Source: Candidatus Zixiibacteriota bacterium (GTDB taxonomy: Bacteria; Zixibacteria; MSB-5A5; GN15; JACZUZ01). From it: a DNA stretch of 64,000 bases. The notes beneath the pieces were generated by a model. The model was not told where the DNA came from. It was given only the letters and a program-made list of their open reading frames with translations, and did not search any database. Shown in pieces: positions 27,265 through 38,194 of the stretch. Numbering within the stretch: position 1 is the first letter of the stretch; every line of letters starts with the position of its first letter. The position numbers and the translations under genes are program-made. The DNA lies in assembly GCA_024280775.1 (NCBI GenBank), contig JAJRPM010000012.1, positions 124,001 through 188,000 on the forward strand, given 5' to 3'.

Positions 27265-28734
27265 CTACTTAGGCGCTATTGCGCGATAGAGAAGATAGTC
27301 CTGCGAGCCTTCAGATGCAAAGTCACTGAGAAGTTGATATCGACTTTTCAGAATCCCCGAGGCAATAACTTTTGGCGCAGTAGGGGAGCTGAAATTGAAA
27401 GCCAGCCAATGTGACGGATATTTTTCAAGAGCCTCCTTCAGTAATCCTACATAGTCACCGTCACTATTCCATTGAATAGCCTCCGGTGAAACCAGGCCGT
27501 CACGATCAACTATCCTACCTCGGTAATAGTAACCGGGATACCCTATGTCCTCGGCGATTACAATGGCGCCGTCTGTCCCCTTGGTAGTCTCCGTCAGATA
27601 CTCGCCTGCTCTACGACGCTCTGAATTATATATACCCGCCTGTTTCTTATTATGAAGCAACGTTACTGAGAACCTGTTACCCATTACCGGAGCCACTGTC
27701 ACTACTACTAGAGCTGCTACAGCTTGTATTACATGCCTGTTTTTAGTCAGATTACCAACAATCGCAAACAACCCTGCAACTCCGATTCCCGAAAAAAGAA
27801 CGAGTATCAAAGTCAACGGCGCTTTGTACCAAAAAAATATGTGCGCGCCGCTGAACGCCAGGCCAGCCAATAACAAACCAAAGAACAACGCCTCCAACCA
27901 ACCCCAATACACTCGCATCAAAGTATACGCCACTCCCCAAAGAGCGCCCAGCAAAGTCAGCCAGCCCAACATAGAGGACAAATTCAGTAGCTCAATTAAG
28001 CGCCTGAGCGTCCCTCCGTATTCCAGTTCTCCATACAGCGCCAACTTGGCGGTCATAGAATTCGGTATGACCGATCCAAAATACACAGTCGAAAACACTA
28101 CCCAGGGAATTAGTACCGCGATAACAATGATTAGATTCGGCAAATAATCCTGCCTGAAGTTACGCAGTTTCATTGTATAGCTGAACAGAAAAAACAACGC
28201 TACCAACAAGAGACCCTCTGGTCTCAGCAGGGTTGATAGTGACGCAATCAGAACTGCTGAGCGATATCGCGCAGTCAGGAGCGAATAGAAAAAGGCCATG
28301 ACTCCCAGTGAAAACAGAGTCATTTCCATACCGGATACATCAGTGTTGATAGCATTAGGCCAAAAGGCATATAAGAAAGACGGAATGATGCAGGCGGCGC
28401 CAGGAATGATTCTTCTACTATACAAGAACAACAAAACCCCAATTGCTCCTGCAGCGCCAATACTCAAAACCTGCGAAACAAATGGAAGCGGTAAATGCAA
28501 AAACGCAAAGAGCGCCAGGAGAATCGCATACAGCGGTGTAGTTACACCCAAAACTCGTTCATCGAGATTGTAAACAAAACCTGAGCCGTCGGCTATATTC
28601 TCTGCATAACGATAGGTGATATAAGCGTCATCAGCGCCGCGCATCCCTGTTTCATACACAACATAGCATCGAACTGCGACGATGAGCAGAAACACCCCTA
28701 TCAAAGTAGAAAGGTGTGATGGACGCGAATTCAT
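27265..28734 (-). CDS. GT-C fold membrane glycosyltransferase
   Basis: A 489-residue polytopic membrane protein with about ten hydrophobic helices. The acidic pair D35-D36 in the first outer loop, within MRGADDAYITYRYAENIA, followed by GSGFVYNLDERVLGVTTPLY, is the signature of polyprenyl-phosphate-sugar-dependent GT-C enzymes. It would add a sugar to a lipid-linked glycan or protein on the outer face of the inner membrane. The C-terminal 120 residues are a soluble periplasmic domain. It lies between an AGCS symporter and the dehydratase with short gaps. Confidence 0.75.
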   Translation of the reverse strand: MNSRPSHLSTLIGVFLLIVAVRCYVVYETGMRGADDAYITYRYAENIADGSGFVYNLDERVLGVTTPLYAILLALFAFLHLPLPFVSQVLSIGAAGAIGVLLFLYSRRIIPGAACIIPSFLYAFWPNAINTDVSGMEMTLFSLGVMAFFYSLLTARYRSAVLIASLSTLLRPEGLLLVALFFLFSYTMKLRNFRQDYLPNLIIVIAVLIPWVVFSTVYFGSVIPNSMTAKLALYGELEYGGTLRRLIELLNLSSMLGWLTLLGALWGVAYTLMRVYWGWLEALFFGLLLAGLAFSGAHIFFWYKAPLTLILVLFSGIGVAGLFAIVGNLTKNRHVIQAVAALVVVTVAPVMGNRFSVTLLHNKKQAGIYNSERRRAGEYLTETTKGTDGAIVIAEDIGYPGYYYRGRIVDRDGLVSPEAIQWNSDGDYVGLLKEALEKYPSHWLAFNFSSPTAPKVIASGILKSRYQLLSDFASEGSQDYLLYRAIAPK

Positions 28735-28754
28735 GATAGATTCGCTCTTAGTCT

Positions 28755-30212
28755 CTAACGCACCGGCTTGTGTTTGCCTTCGCGCAACTCTTTGAAATAC
28801 TTGCGCGCCATCGCTGAGACTGCGCCTGATAGGAACAGTAGTCCGATGATATTCGGCAGGGCCATCAATGCATTGGCTACATCAGCAAAGGACCACACCA
28901 AAGAGAGATTGACTGTTGCGCCAGCGAGAGTCGCCATCAAGTAGAGAACCTTGTAAGGAATTTTCATTTTGTGTCCGCCCAGATACTCGATTCCCTTTTC
29001 GCCATAGTATGACCAAGTAAGGATTGTCGAGAATCCAAATAGCAACACCCCGAGGGTGACCATGATACGTCCAAAGCCCGGCAGAACATGTTCGAACGCC
29101 GCGGAAGTCAACTGACTGCCATTGAGCGCCTGCACATTCACTGACGGATCCCACAGCCCTGAGCTGATAATCACCAGCGCGGTCATGGTGCAGATTATTA
29201 GTGTGTCAATGAAAGGCTCAAGCATCGCGACTAAGCCTTCTTTAACCGGCTCATCAACTTTGACAGCCGCATGCGCCATCGGCGATGAACCCAGACCGGC
29301 TTCGTTGGAGAAAACGCCACGTTTCATACCCCAGGTCAACGCCATCCAGACACTGAATCCAGCGGCGCCGCCAGTTGCGGCTACAGGGTTGAATGCATAT
29401 TTGAATATCAATTCAAAACTCGGCAAAATATGTTCAGCGCTCAAAAAGAGAACCAGCAAAGCCGAACCGACATAGACTATCGACATGAATGGCACCAGTT
29501 TTTCCGCCACTCGGCCGATACGTTTAATGCCTCCGAGAATTACAATTCCCGCAAGTGAGGTGACAATGATGCCGACAATCAAACGCATGCTTGATTCGCT
29601 GAAGGATTGCAACCAAATCATAACTCCTGATTCGTTTCCTGAATTAGCGCTGCCGATAATATCCACGACCGATGCGGCAATAGTGTTGGACTGCACACCA
29701 TTGCCCGCGCCAAGCGCCGCAAGAGCTGTGCACACCGAGAAAAACACCGCCATCGGTTTCCACTTTTTGCCGAGACCTTTTTCAATGAAATACATCGGCC
29801 CACCGCGCACTGAGCCGTCCTCGTCGACTTCGCGATATTTCACCGCCAAAGTACAGGAGGAAAATTTGATTGCCATGCCCAAAACGGCGCTTACCCACAT
29901 CCAAAATATCGCGCCCGGGCCACCGAAATAAATTGCAGTTGCCACACCGGCGATATTTCCAATACCAACTGTCGCGGCCAGAGCCGAGGTTAGCGCTTGA
30001 AAATGTGTTAATTCGCCTTCGTCTTCTTTGTTGTCATATTTACCTGAAATCAGATCAACCGAATGTTTCAATCCGCGGAATTGGACAAATTTGTTGCGGA
30101 TACTCAAAACCAACCCGGCGGTCATAATCAAAGCCACCATCGGTACACCCCAGACAACACCGGAAATAGCGTTGACTATATCACCTAATTCTTTAAGGAA
30201 ACCTGTTTCCAT
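28755..30212 (-). CDS. Sodium:alanine/glycine symporter, AGCS family
   Basis: A 485-residue inner-membrane carrier that imports alanine or glycine with sodium. AGCS marks are strong: GNIAGVATAIYFGGPGAIFWMW near 85, KYREVDEDGSVRGGPMYFI near 120, GMKRGVFSNEAGLGSSPMAHA near 300. About eleven membrane helices are present and length is normal. Its upstream region (about 200 bases) shows a TCCAC/GTGGA palindrome but no glycine riboswitch. The glycosyltransferase follows after only 20 bases, so the two may be co-transcribed even though their roles look unrelated. Confidence 0.95.
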   Translation of the reverse strand: METGFLKELGDIVNAISGVVWGVPMVALIMTAGLVLSIRNKFVQFRGLKHSVDLISGKYDNKEDEGELTHFQALTSALAATVGIGNIAGVATAIYFGGPGAIFWMWVSAVLGMAIKFSSCTLAVKYREVDEDGSVRGGPMYFIEKGLGKKWKPMAVFFSVCTALAALGAGNGVQSNTIAASVVDIIGSANSGNESGVMIWLQSFSESSMRLIVGIIVTSLAGIVILGGIKRIGRVAEKLVPFMSIVYVGSALLVLFLSAEHILPSFELIFKYAFNPVAATGGAAGFSVWMALTWGMKRGVFSNEAGLGSSPMAHAAVKVDEPVKEGLVAMLEPFIDTLIICTMTALVIISSGLWDPSVNVQALNGSQLTSAAFEHVLPGFGRIMVTLGVLLFGFSTILTWSYYGEKGIEYLGGHKMKIPYKVLYLMATLAGATVNLSLVWSFADVANALMALPNIIGLLFLSGAVSAMARKYFKELREGKHKPVR

Positions 30213-30414
30213 ACCGCGAGACTCCTTTTGGGGGTTTTGTGGGCTGAGCGCTTTTTCTTTTTCGATTTAATGCAATAAGGGCGTTCCAGACAAACTCATC
30301 GAGCTATGCCTGGACCTAACAAGACCCGAATCATCCACCGGTGTGGATAAAGTACGCTTCGGTCGGAGTTTAGATACCAAAAAGCGTCTGTCCAAGCAAG
30401 TCCGGGTCAAAACC

Positions 30415-30834
30415 TCAAGGAGTATTCGGAGCCCCAGCTAGAATCCAGAGGGCAATCGAGTCAATGGTAGATTGCGGCAAATATGGCGGGCCGTTACGAG
30501 GCATTCTTGCGCCAAAAGGCGGGGTGGTTCCGATTTTTTGGAAAACAACGCTGGCTGTAGTGTCGGTGAGGACAATCCCGTTCCCGCCTGAATTGTTACC
30601 GCCAGCTAAGACCGAAGCGTATGTGAGTACGCTGAATCCACTTTGCCCGGGTGTTGAACCATGGCAAGCTCCATTAGTGCAGTTGGCGGCAAACAAAGGC
30701 CCGACAAAGTCCTGATAGGTTAACGATGCCGGAGGGGTGACATTTCCTCCGCCAGTGGGTTTTGAATCATCCGAGCAGGCTGAGATCCCAGCTACTACAA
30801 CCAAAGCTAAAACTATTCTAAGTGTGCTTTTCAT
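30415..30834 (-). CDS. Small lipoprotein with single CX4CH haem motif
   Basis: A 139-residue exported lipoprotein. The signal ends at AGISAC (lipobox, Cys about 20). The core, YQDFVGPLFAANCTNGACHG, has a haem-binding pattern with four residues between the cysteines (CTNGACH), rather than the usual two. Possible axial Met is in GARMPRNG. The end, STIDSIALWILAGAPNTP, matches the helix that closes planctomycete-type surface cytochromes. A paralogue stands directly upstream. It may carry electrons at the outer face of a membrane. AGGAGAACAGA before the ATG is a strong ribosome site. Confidence 0.7.
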   Translation of the reverse strand: MKSTLRIVLALVVVAGISACSDDSKPTGGGNVTPPASLTYQDFVGPLFAANCTNGACHGSTPGQSGFSVLTYASVLAGGNNSGGNGIVLTDTTASVVFQKIGTTPPFGARMPRNGPPYLPQSTIDSIALWILAGAPNTP

Positions 30835-30881
30835 TCTGTTCTCCTATTTATTTTTGGATAACACTATATTTTCTCGACAAA

Positions 30882-31592
30882 TCAAAACTCCGGCGCTCCT
30901 GCAAGAATCCAACGCGCAAGCGAATCCAAGGTTGATTGAGGCAAACGGCCAGCTCCTAGAGGCATCGGTGATGCAAACGGAGGAGACATGCCCAGCTTCT
31001 GGAAGACAACGCTGGCGGACGTATCCTTAGGAATGATCCCGTTTCCAGCGACTAGACCTCCGGCTATGAACGAAGTATAGCTGTCAACCGAATAGCCGCT
31101 ATTTGAATCGGCGCTACTATGGCATCCCGGGTCTTTGCAATGTGTCGCTACTTGCGGGGAAACAAAATTATTGAAAGTGTAATCAATCACATTCAGCGCA
31201 ACAGTCTCCGAAACACTAGCCATCGAATCATCAGTTGCCACAAATGTCACCGCCTGGACTGAGTTCGCAAAAATCGGCATAGGTGTCCAGCTGAACAAAC
31301 CACGACCATTCCCGCTATCTACAAAGGTAGCGGTGGCTGGCAGATTCATTGCTGTTAGTGTCGGTGTGGATTCTGAGTCCGAGGCGCTTACTACTAGAAC
31401 AAAAGCATTGTTAACTGCGGCATAACGCTCACCGATGCTCAACAATACTGGCGAAACGTTGCCACCTGCCGGAACTGATTGAATAGGCTCACCAATATCA
31501 GCGCAACCGGAAATCAATAGCAGTGACAATAGCAATAGCAACGCTGTTACCCCGCGAATTGGGCGTTTGAGGATGGGATAAATCTGTGTCAT
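30882..31592 (-). CDS. Lipoprotein: Ig/cadherin-like domain plus CX4CH haem domain
   Basis: A 236-residue lipoprotein (lipobox LISGC near residue 29). Residues about 45-130 look like a putative-Ig/cadherin-like domain (SASDSESTPTLTAMNLPATATFVDS then GLFSWTPMP). The rest repeats the neighbour's cytochrome unit: FVSPQVATHCKDPGCHSS has the CX4CH pattern, ASPMPLGAG holds a possible Met ligand, and STLDSLARWILAGAPEF closes it. The two genes clearly arose by duplication, this one gaining a binding domain. They lie 47 bases apart on the same strand, with the barrel gene upstream. Confidence 0.7.
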   Translation of the reverse strand: MTQIYPILKRPIRGVTALLLLLSLLLISGCADIGEPIQSVPAGGNVSPVLLSIGERYAAVNNAFVLVVSASDSESTPTLTAMNLPATATFVDSGNGRGLFSWTPMPIFANSVQAVTFVATDDSMASVSETVALNVIDYTFNNFVSPQVATHCKDPGCHSSADSNSGYSVDSYTSFIAGGLVAGNGIIPKDTSASVVFQKLGMSPPFASPMPLGAGRLPQSTLDSLARWILAGAPEF

Positions 31593-31613
31593 AAGTTTCT
31601 AATCCAACAACGT

Positions 31614-32696
31614 CTAATAGGCAAGATGAATTCGTATCTCGTAAGTTTCTTCACCGTCGAGCGGCCCACGTGTATTGAATGCCACTCCCGGGTTTACTTC
31701 CACAAAGGGCATAGGCCAAATCTCTGCCGAGACACGTGTGAATTCCTCGGCGCCGCTTTCTTTGCTTCTATCGGGGTCATAGAAATTGTAATCAACTTTG
31801 CCATACACACCGGGTATTATCCTAACCGCCAACCCGAGATAGGTGGCATAGCTATCATTGGACTCACCTATCAAATCACCTTCATACAACAGTGAAACTG
31901 TCTTGTAGCCGAGACCCGCATACACACTCTTAACTGCGAATTGTCCACCATGTGTTCCGTTGGCTAACTCCTCGGAAAATCTCGCCGAGGCTCCATAGAA
32001 ATAACTCATCGGACCAAGAAAGCTGTAGCGACTTACATTGGCCATATAAACACTTTGCGCGCCGACCGAATAATAGGCCGCCGAAAAATTATGTCCCAAT
32101 ACACTAAGGCCTGCATTGGCTCCGTCAAGCGCGGCGCGATGAAATATTCCGGTTTTGGTTTTGACAAATGAAGTAAAATCCTCCAGCCGCAAACCGAATT
32201 GCGGATAGAATCGACCTAGCTGAACAAATGCAGTCTGTTGTTCATTGGTCACTATCAAGTAACTTTCGTCAATAGCCCCTGAGGAAAAAGTCACATTGAA
32301 ATATGTCTCGGTGAATGGCGCATATGACAAATAGTAATCAGTTTGGTGACGACTGATTGTGCCATCCTCCAGCGCCTTCATACGCACATCAGCGCCAATC
32401 AGAACCGCATCACCGAGTCGCGGCCCTTTGTAGGATTTCATCAGCTTCTTTTTGGTTGCCTGCAATGTCAGCTCATTGACCGACATAGTGTAATGCCCAA
32501 ATTCATTGCGCATCGCGCCACCACCCGGGGAGAAATGACAAGTTCCGCAAGTCAGCCCCTGCTCAGCTGAGAACCTGGGGATGGCGCCTGCAATGTTGAA
32601 TGCTATCAGCAAAACAAAAGCTCCGATTACGCAATGACCCAAATAGTTCATCTGAATGCGCTTCTGGCGAGCTTGATTGTGATTCGTCTTATTCAT
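31614..32696 (-). CDS. Outer-membrane beta-barrel with N-terminal CXXCH haem motif
   Basis: A 360-residue exported protein. After a signal sequence (ending near AGA-IPRF), GLTCGTCHFSPGGGAMRNEFGHY holds a standard CXXCH haem site. The remainder is a series of alternating aromatic strands (YLSYAPFTETYFNVTF, FVQLGRFYPQFGLRLEDF, TYEIRIHLAY with a C-terminal aromatic), as in a porin-like barrel. It heads a three-gene set with two haem lipoproteins and could pass electrons across the outer membrane. An alternative ATG 15 codons in gives a more normal signal peptide. No ribosome site decides between them. Confidence 0.7.
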   Translation of the reverse strand: MNKTNHNQARQKRIQMNYLGHCVIGAFVLLIAFNIAGAIPRFSAEQGLTCGTCHFSPGGGAMRNEFGHYTMSVNELTLQATKKKLMKSYKGPRLGDAVLIGADVRMKALEDGTISRHQTDYYLSYAPFTETYFNVTFSSGAIDESYLIVTNEQQTAFVQLGRFYPQFGLRLEDFTSFVKTKTGIFHRAALDGANAGLSVLGHNFSAAYYSVGAQSVYMANVSRYSFLGPMSYFYGASARFSEELANGTHGGQFAVKSVYAGLGYKTVSLLYEGDLIGESNDSYATYLGLAVRIIPGVYGKVDYNFYDPDRSKESGAEEFTRVSAEIWPMPFVEVNPGVAFNTRGPLDGEETYEIRIHLAY

Positions 32697-34339
<1,643 letters not shown>

Positions 34340-34417
34340 AGTACATGCGCGTAAATTAAGAAGACTCGCAGCAATGTGTATCTGAACAAAAAACAGTAAG
34401 CAATAATGAGGTTCAAT

Positions 34418-34996
34418 ATGAATACTGTAATAACAAGTACTAGCAAGTTTATCTATGTGCTTTTGTTATCAGGAGCAGTTTTAATAGCAAGTTGCTCCAA
34501 GAAGAACGATACCAAACAGGACAAAAGCGCGCCTGCTGTAGAGACGACCCAAGCAGAGAAATCTAAATCTGAGGCCTCAGAGTCCATGGACGTATCAATG
34601 GCCCCCAAAGAAATGGCCCTTGTTGTTCAAAACTTCGGAATGTCGAAATTCTCGCAATTCAAACGGTTTTATGATGTCGGCTATGCGCTTTTCTCAATCC
34701 ATGCAGACGGCAGAGTAACCTCAAATGCCTCATCTGGCCTAACCGATTTTGAAATAGACTGGCCTTCGGCGATAGTGGACCATTACGGCGCTGGAGAAAT
34801 ATCCTTGCGCACCCCAATAATCAAAAAAGTAGTGGGCGGCCAAGCTCTTACTCCCCAGCAGATTAGCATTGCTCGCAAGGTCGAAAACAAGATAAAGCTC
34901 AACGCCTCAGGGAGCTTTTCCGAAGTCTTCACAATCGAGACTTTGGTGCTTGATAGCGCGCGTACAGTGTGTGTACTAGGGATTTCCACTCCCTAA
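34418..34996 (+). CDS. Lipoprotein of unknown function
   Basis: A 192-residue exported lipoprotein. The signal peptide ends at the lipobox LIASC, followed by a Lys/Ser/Glu-rich linker. The mature part (about 60-190) is a small mixed domain with MALVVQNFGMSKFSQFKRFYDVGYALFSIHADGRV; I do not recognise it. The chosen ATG has TGAGG eight bases upstream; an ATG four codons earlier lacks a ribosome site. It lies between enolase and the HEAT-cyclophilin lipoprotein. Confidence 0.65.
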   Translation: MNTVITSTSKFIYVLLLSGAVLIASCSKKNDTKQDKSAPAVETTQAEKSKSEASESMDVSMAPKEMALVVQNFGMSKFSQFKRFYDVGYALFSIHADGRVTSNASSGLTDFEIDWPSAIVDHYGAGEISLRTPIIKKVVGGQALTPQQISIARKVENKIKLNASGSFSEVFTIETLVLDSARTVCVLGISTP

Positions 34997-35077
34997 CAGG
35001 AAACCTCTTCGAACTCTCGAATTCGGTTTTGCCCGGCCAGGCGCTTTTTACTTTGGCTTCCCTTGGGATAGATTCGT

Positions 35078-37204
35078 ATGTTTTTGATAATGAATATCTC
35101 AACGAATCAATCTATAGCTACGCGCGCGCGTTTATGTGGCGCCATTTTGACAGTCGCTCTGGCCTTGGCAGGGTGCGCAACAACTGATGACTCAACTGAA
35201 TCATTGAGCGCATCCAAGATCGCGCAAATCATAATCTCCGAGGACTCCCGCACAATCGGTGAAGAACTCAAAACGCTACTGCATGACACAGACCCTGAAG
35301 TCCGCGCCCTCGCTTCAAGAGCTATCGGACGAATCGGAGTCGATTCGGCTCCACTCAAAGAACTTGACTCACTACTAGCGCCGAATCTTCGTGACTCAGT
35401 TGTTGAGGTTGCCTCAATGGCCGCCTTTGCTTACGGCTTGCTTCCTGATGATTCTACTCTTGCGAACAAGCTCGTTGAATTTGCATTCACCGCGCCAGAG
35501 GATGCTGCGTTAAGCGCAATAGTTGCCGCCGGACGATTAGCTGATAGCGCTAATGCTCAGGTGATACAAAAAATGATGATACTATTGAATCACCCTCAGG
35601 CGTCATATCGCTCCCACACCGCAATGGCGCTGTTTCTTTGCAATGCCCAATCAACAATCGATGAACTAAGCAGGGTGGCTCTTAGTGACAAAGTCAAGAA
35701 TGTACGTGACACAGCGCTGTATGCGCTGGCGCGCATGAAAGCCGCGAAAGCTAAGGACGTGTTCCTGAGTTACCTTGATGACACAAATAGCTATCTTCAG
35801 TCATTAGCCCTGCGCGGACTAACGGCAGTCAAAGACACCACTCTTGTAACTAGAGTCACTAAGTTCCTCTCAGCGAAGGATGCGAACCTTCGGTCGCAAG
35901 CGATTGTCACACTAGGCGCCTTACAGTGCAAAGAAGCACAGGCCGCGCTTGTGAGTGTTATCAACAAGGAAAAGGACAATCGCCTCAAAGCCCAGGCGCT
36001 AAGCTCGCTTGCCACTTTCACTGGAGAGCGTGACGACCAGTTAGCCACACAGTTTCTTGAGAAGCACACCGACTTAGGATTGCAATCAGCGGCGGTGTCA
36101 TATCTTGCCAGGAGCTTCAATGGTGTGCTTGCGCCTATTCTGGACTCGGTGTTTCGTGATGGCAATCCGCAATTGTTGAGCTCTTTCTTTGATAGTGTAA
36201 ATAGAAAGCTCTCCTCCAAGCGTCTCTATCAGTTTTGCGAAGAAGCGCTGCATGCCCCGCAGTATCATGCGCCAGGTCCGGCATACTATTCGACCTACGC
36301 GCTCTATGATGAGCTAAAGCTAAAACCAAAAAACTGGATGACAGGAAAGACTCTCTGGAGCATCATCACTAGTGACACTGACTTCGTCATCAAAACCGCA
36401 ATGCTGGAATACGCCGGTAAGAGAAAACCGCCTTGGTTTTTCGATATGGCGCTACCACTGGCGCGTTCGATAGAAGGCTCCGAGACGCAAATTCGGCCGC
36501 ACGAGTTTCAGGATATATACCGGAGTCTACTGACAGCCATAGATAGTTACTTGGGAAATAGTCCTGAAACGCTGAAAAAATCACCGGAGCAAACCAAGCT
36601 CAATGTCCGTGAGATTTTTGATGCGCTACTGTTGGCAAATGATTTCATTGTCAGCAAAGTAGCCGCAGAGAGTCTGAAGAAGTATTTCCAAGTCGACGCA
36701 AGTTCACAGATACGTAAGCCCATTCCGCTTTACGACTCAGAGACGCTGGCAAAGAAGCTCACCGCCGCTAAGAAAGAAGACAAGTATGTGACTATCCGAC
36801 TCAACTCTAAGGAAATTACTATCGAATTGGATTACGAGGCGGCCCCTCTGACTTGTTTGAATTTCTTGCAATTGGTCAAAGACGGATTCTATGACAATCT
36901 GACCTTCCATCGCATAATTCCAAATTTTGTCGCCCAGGGAGGCGATCCCCGTGGCGACGGCTGGGGCGGCCCGGGTTACTCAATCCGCTGTGAATACTCT
37001 CAGCTTCCGTACAATCGCGGCGCAGTAGGAATCGCCACTTCCGGCAAAGACACCGGGGGAAGCCAGTTCTTTATAGCCCTTTCGGCACAACCGCATCTCG
37101 ACGCCCGATATACTGTCTTTGGAAAGGTCATAGATGGAATGGATGTTGCCGATAGCATAAGAAAAGGTGACCAGGGGAAAATCACTCAGCGTAGCAATCC
37201 CTGA
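35078..37204 (+). CDS. Lipoprotein fusion: HEAT repeats plus cyclophilin-type peptidyl-prolyl isomerase
   Basis: A 708-residue protein anchored by a lipobox (LALAGC near residue 33). Residues about 55-350 are HEAT-like repeats, two-helix units such as DPEVRALASRAIGRIG and NVRDTALYALARMKAAKA. The last 150 residues form a cyclophilin domain: FLQLVKDGFYDNLTFHRIIPNFVAQGGDPRGDG holds the catalytic Arg (FHR) and the Phe/Gln residues, and GSQFFIALSAQPHLDARYTVFG follows. It would speed proline isomerisation during folding of exported proteins, with the repeats binding clients or partners. The fusion appears in other FCB bacteria; the client is unknown. Confidence 0.9.
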   Translation: MFLIMNISTNQSIATRARLCGAILTVALALAGCATTDDSTESLSASKIAQIIISEDSRTIGEELKTLLHDTDPEVRALASRAIGRIGVDSAPLKELDSLLAPNLRDSVVEVASMAAFAYGLLPDDSTLANKLVEFAFTAPEDAALSAIVAAGRLADSANAQVIQKMMILLNHPQASYRSHTAMALFLCNAQSTIDELSRVALSDKVKNVRDTALYALARMKAAKAKDVFLSYLDDTNSYLQSLALRGLTAVKDTTLVTRVTKFLSAKDANLRSQAIVTLGALQCKEAQAALVSVINKEKDNRLKAQALSSLATFTGERDDQLATQFLEKHTDLGLQSAAVSYLARSFNGVLAPILDSVFRDGNPQLLSSFFDSVNRKLSSKRLYQFCEEALHAPQYHAPGPAYYSTYALYDELKLKPKNWMTGKTLWSIITSDTDFVIKTAMLEYAGKRKPPWFFDMALPLARSIEGSETQIRPHEFQDIYRSLLTAIDSYLGNSPETLKKSPEQTKLNVREIFDALLLANDFIVSKVAAESLKKYFQVDASSQIRKPIPLYDSETLAKKLTAAKKEDKYVTIRLNSKEITIELDYEAAPLTCLNFLQLVKDGFYDNLTFHRIIPNFVAQGGDPRGDGWGGPGYSIRCEYSQLPYNRGAVGIATSGKDTGGSQFFIALSAQPHLDARYTVFGKVIDGMDVADSIRKGDQGKITQRSNP

Positions 37205-37264
37205 AAATCACTAATCACCTCAAGCTCCCTTTAAGAAAACAAACATACTTAGACTGTAGAGAAT

Positions 37265-38173
37265 ATGATGACCAAATCACGCCGCAAATCCCAAGTCAAT
37301 TCCAACCCTGCCATCAGATTGTCTATCGCAGTGTTGATTGCAATGGCCCTTCAAGTGTTCTCTGCCAGTATGGCGCTAGCGGAAGATCCAGCTTCTTCTG
37401 GTGAGCAATCATCAACCACAGATCCGGTTCTAGCGGGAATAATCGAGCGCCTTCTCGCATCAGAAACCAGACAGGCCGAGCAAATCTCAGATGTCACGCT
37501 CGACAGTGAGCTATTTGAGCGTCGCCTAAAGGGAAGTGGCGAGACTAAAGAGGAAAAGCGCTATCTCAAAGAAGTCTATTTTCACAAGGTTCCGGATTCT
37601 GCGCGCAAGATGGAAGTCTATGAGCGCTACTTGGAGTTCTACAAAGACGGAGAGAAACAAAGCGACAAAGATCTTCGCAAGGCAGTTGAGAGTAAGCTAG
37701 AAAAACTAAAGAAGGGACGAGGTGACGATAAGGCACGACTTCTCACCGATGTGTTTCTGCCGGAAAACGCTGAGTTCTATTCAATATTCTACGAAGGAAT
37801 CGTAGATAGCGCAGTGGACAATTACACCTGCTATTACATCAAGGTTCGCGCTAAAGCAAACAAAGAAGACCTCAAAGAGCGTATAAACGCCGAATTCTAT
37901 ATTGATACCGCATCAGCCAGGCCGGTTTTCGTTTCTTTCCGTCCGGCAAAATTCAACAGCAATATGATGTTCAAATTCAAACAGCTAGAGATGAGTTTGA
38001 AATTCAAAGAGTACAAGAAAGATGTGTGGCTGCCGCTTCGCTTTTACTTGCGTGGCAAAGCCAAAGCCGCGTTGTTTTTCAGTGTCGATTTTGAAGCCGA
38101 TGAAACCTTCTCCAACCCGCGCTTCAACACTGGAGCAAAAGGCATTGTTTTCTCTGAAAAGATGGGCTCTTAG
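37265..38173 (+). CDS. Exported protein, LolA-like or outer-membrane-protein-related
   Basis: A 302-residue protein with a signal peptide ending in MALAED (about residue 40). A charged, helical stretch (90-150, many Lys/Glu) is followed by a beta-rich part: NYTCYYIKVRAKANKEDL, INAEFYIDTASARPVFVSFRP and MFKFKQLEMSLKFKEYKKDVWLPLRFYLRG. That strand order is reminiscent of the LolA/RseB half-barrel, but I cannot confirm it. It starts 60 bases after the HEAT-cyclophilin gene and may share its transcript. Confidence 0.6.
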   Translation: MMTKSRRKSQVNSNPAIRLSIAVLIAMALQVFSASMALAEDPASSGEQSSTTDPVLAGIIERLLASETRQAEQISDVTLDSELFERRLKGSGETKEEKRYLKEVYFHKVPDSARKMEVYERYLEFYKDGEKQSDKDLRKAVESKLEKLKKGRGDDKARLLTDVFLPENAEFYSIFYEGIVDSAVDNYTCYYIKVRAKANKEDLKERINAEFYIDTASARPVFVSFRPAKFNSNMMFKFKQLEMSLKFKEYKKDVWLPLRFYLRGKAKAALFFSVDFEADETFSNPRFNTGAKGIVFSEKMGS

Positions 38174-38194
38174 TATAACCTGGGTTTAGCTTCT

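Noticed and set aside
30213-30414. Glycine riboswitch ahead of the AGCS symporter
   Set aside because: None of the conserved glycine-aptamer elements were found; only a TCCAC/GTGGA palindrome is present.
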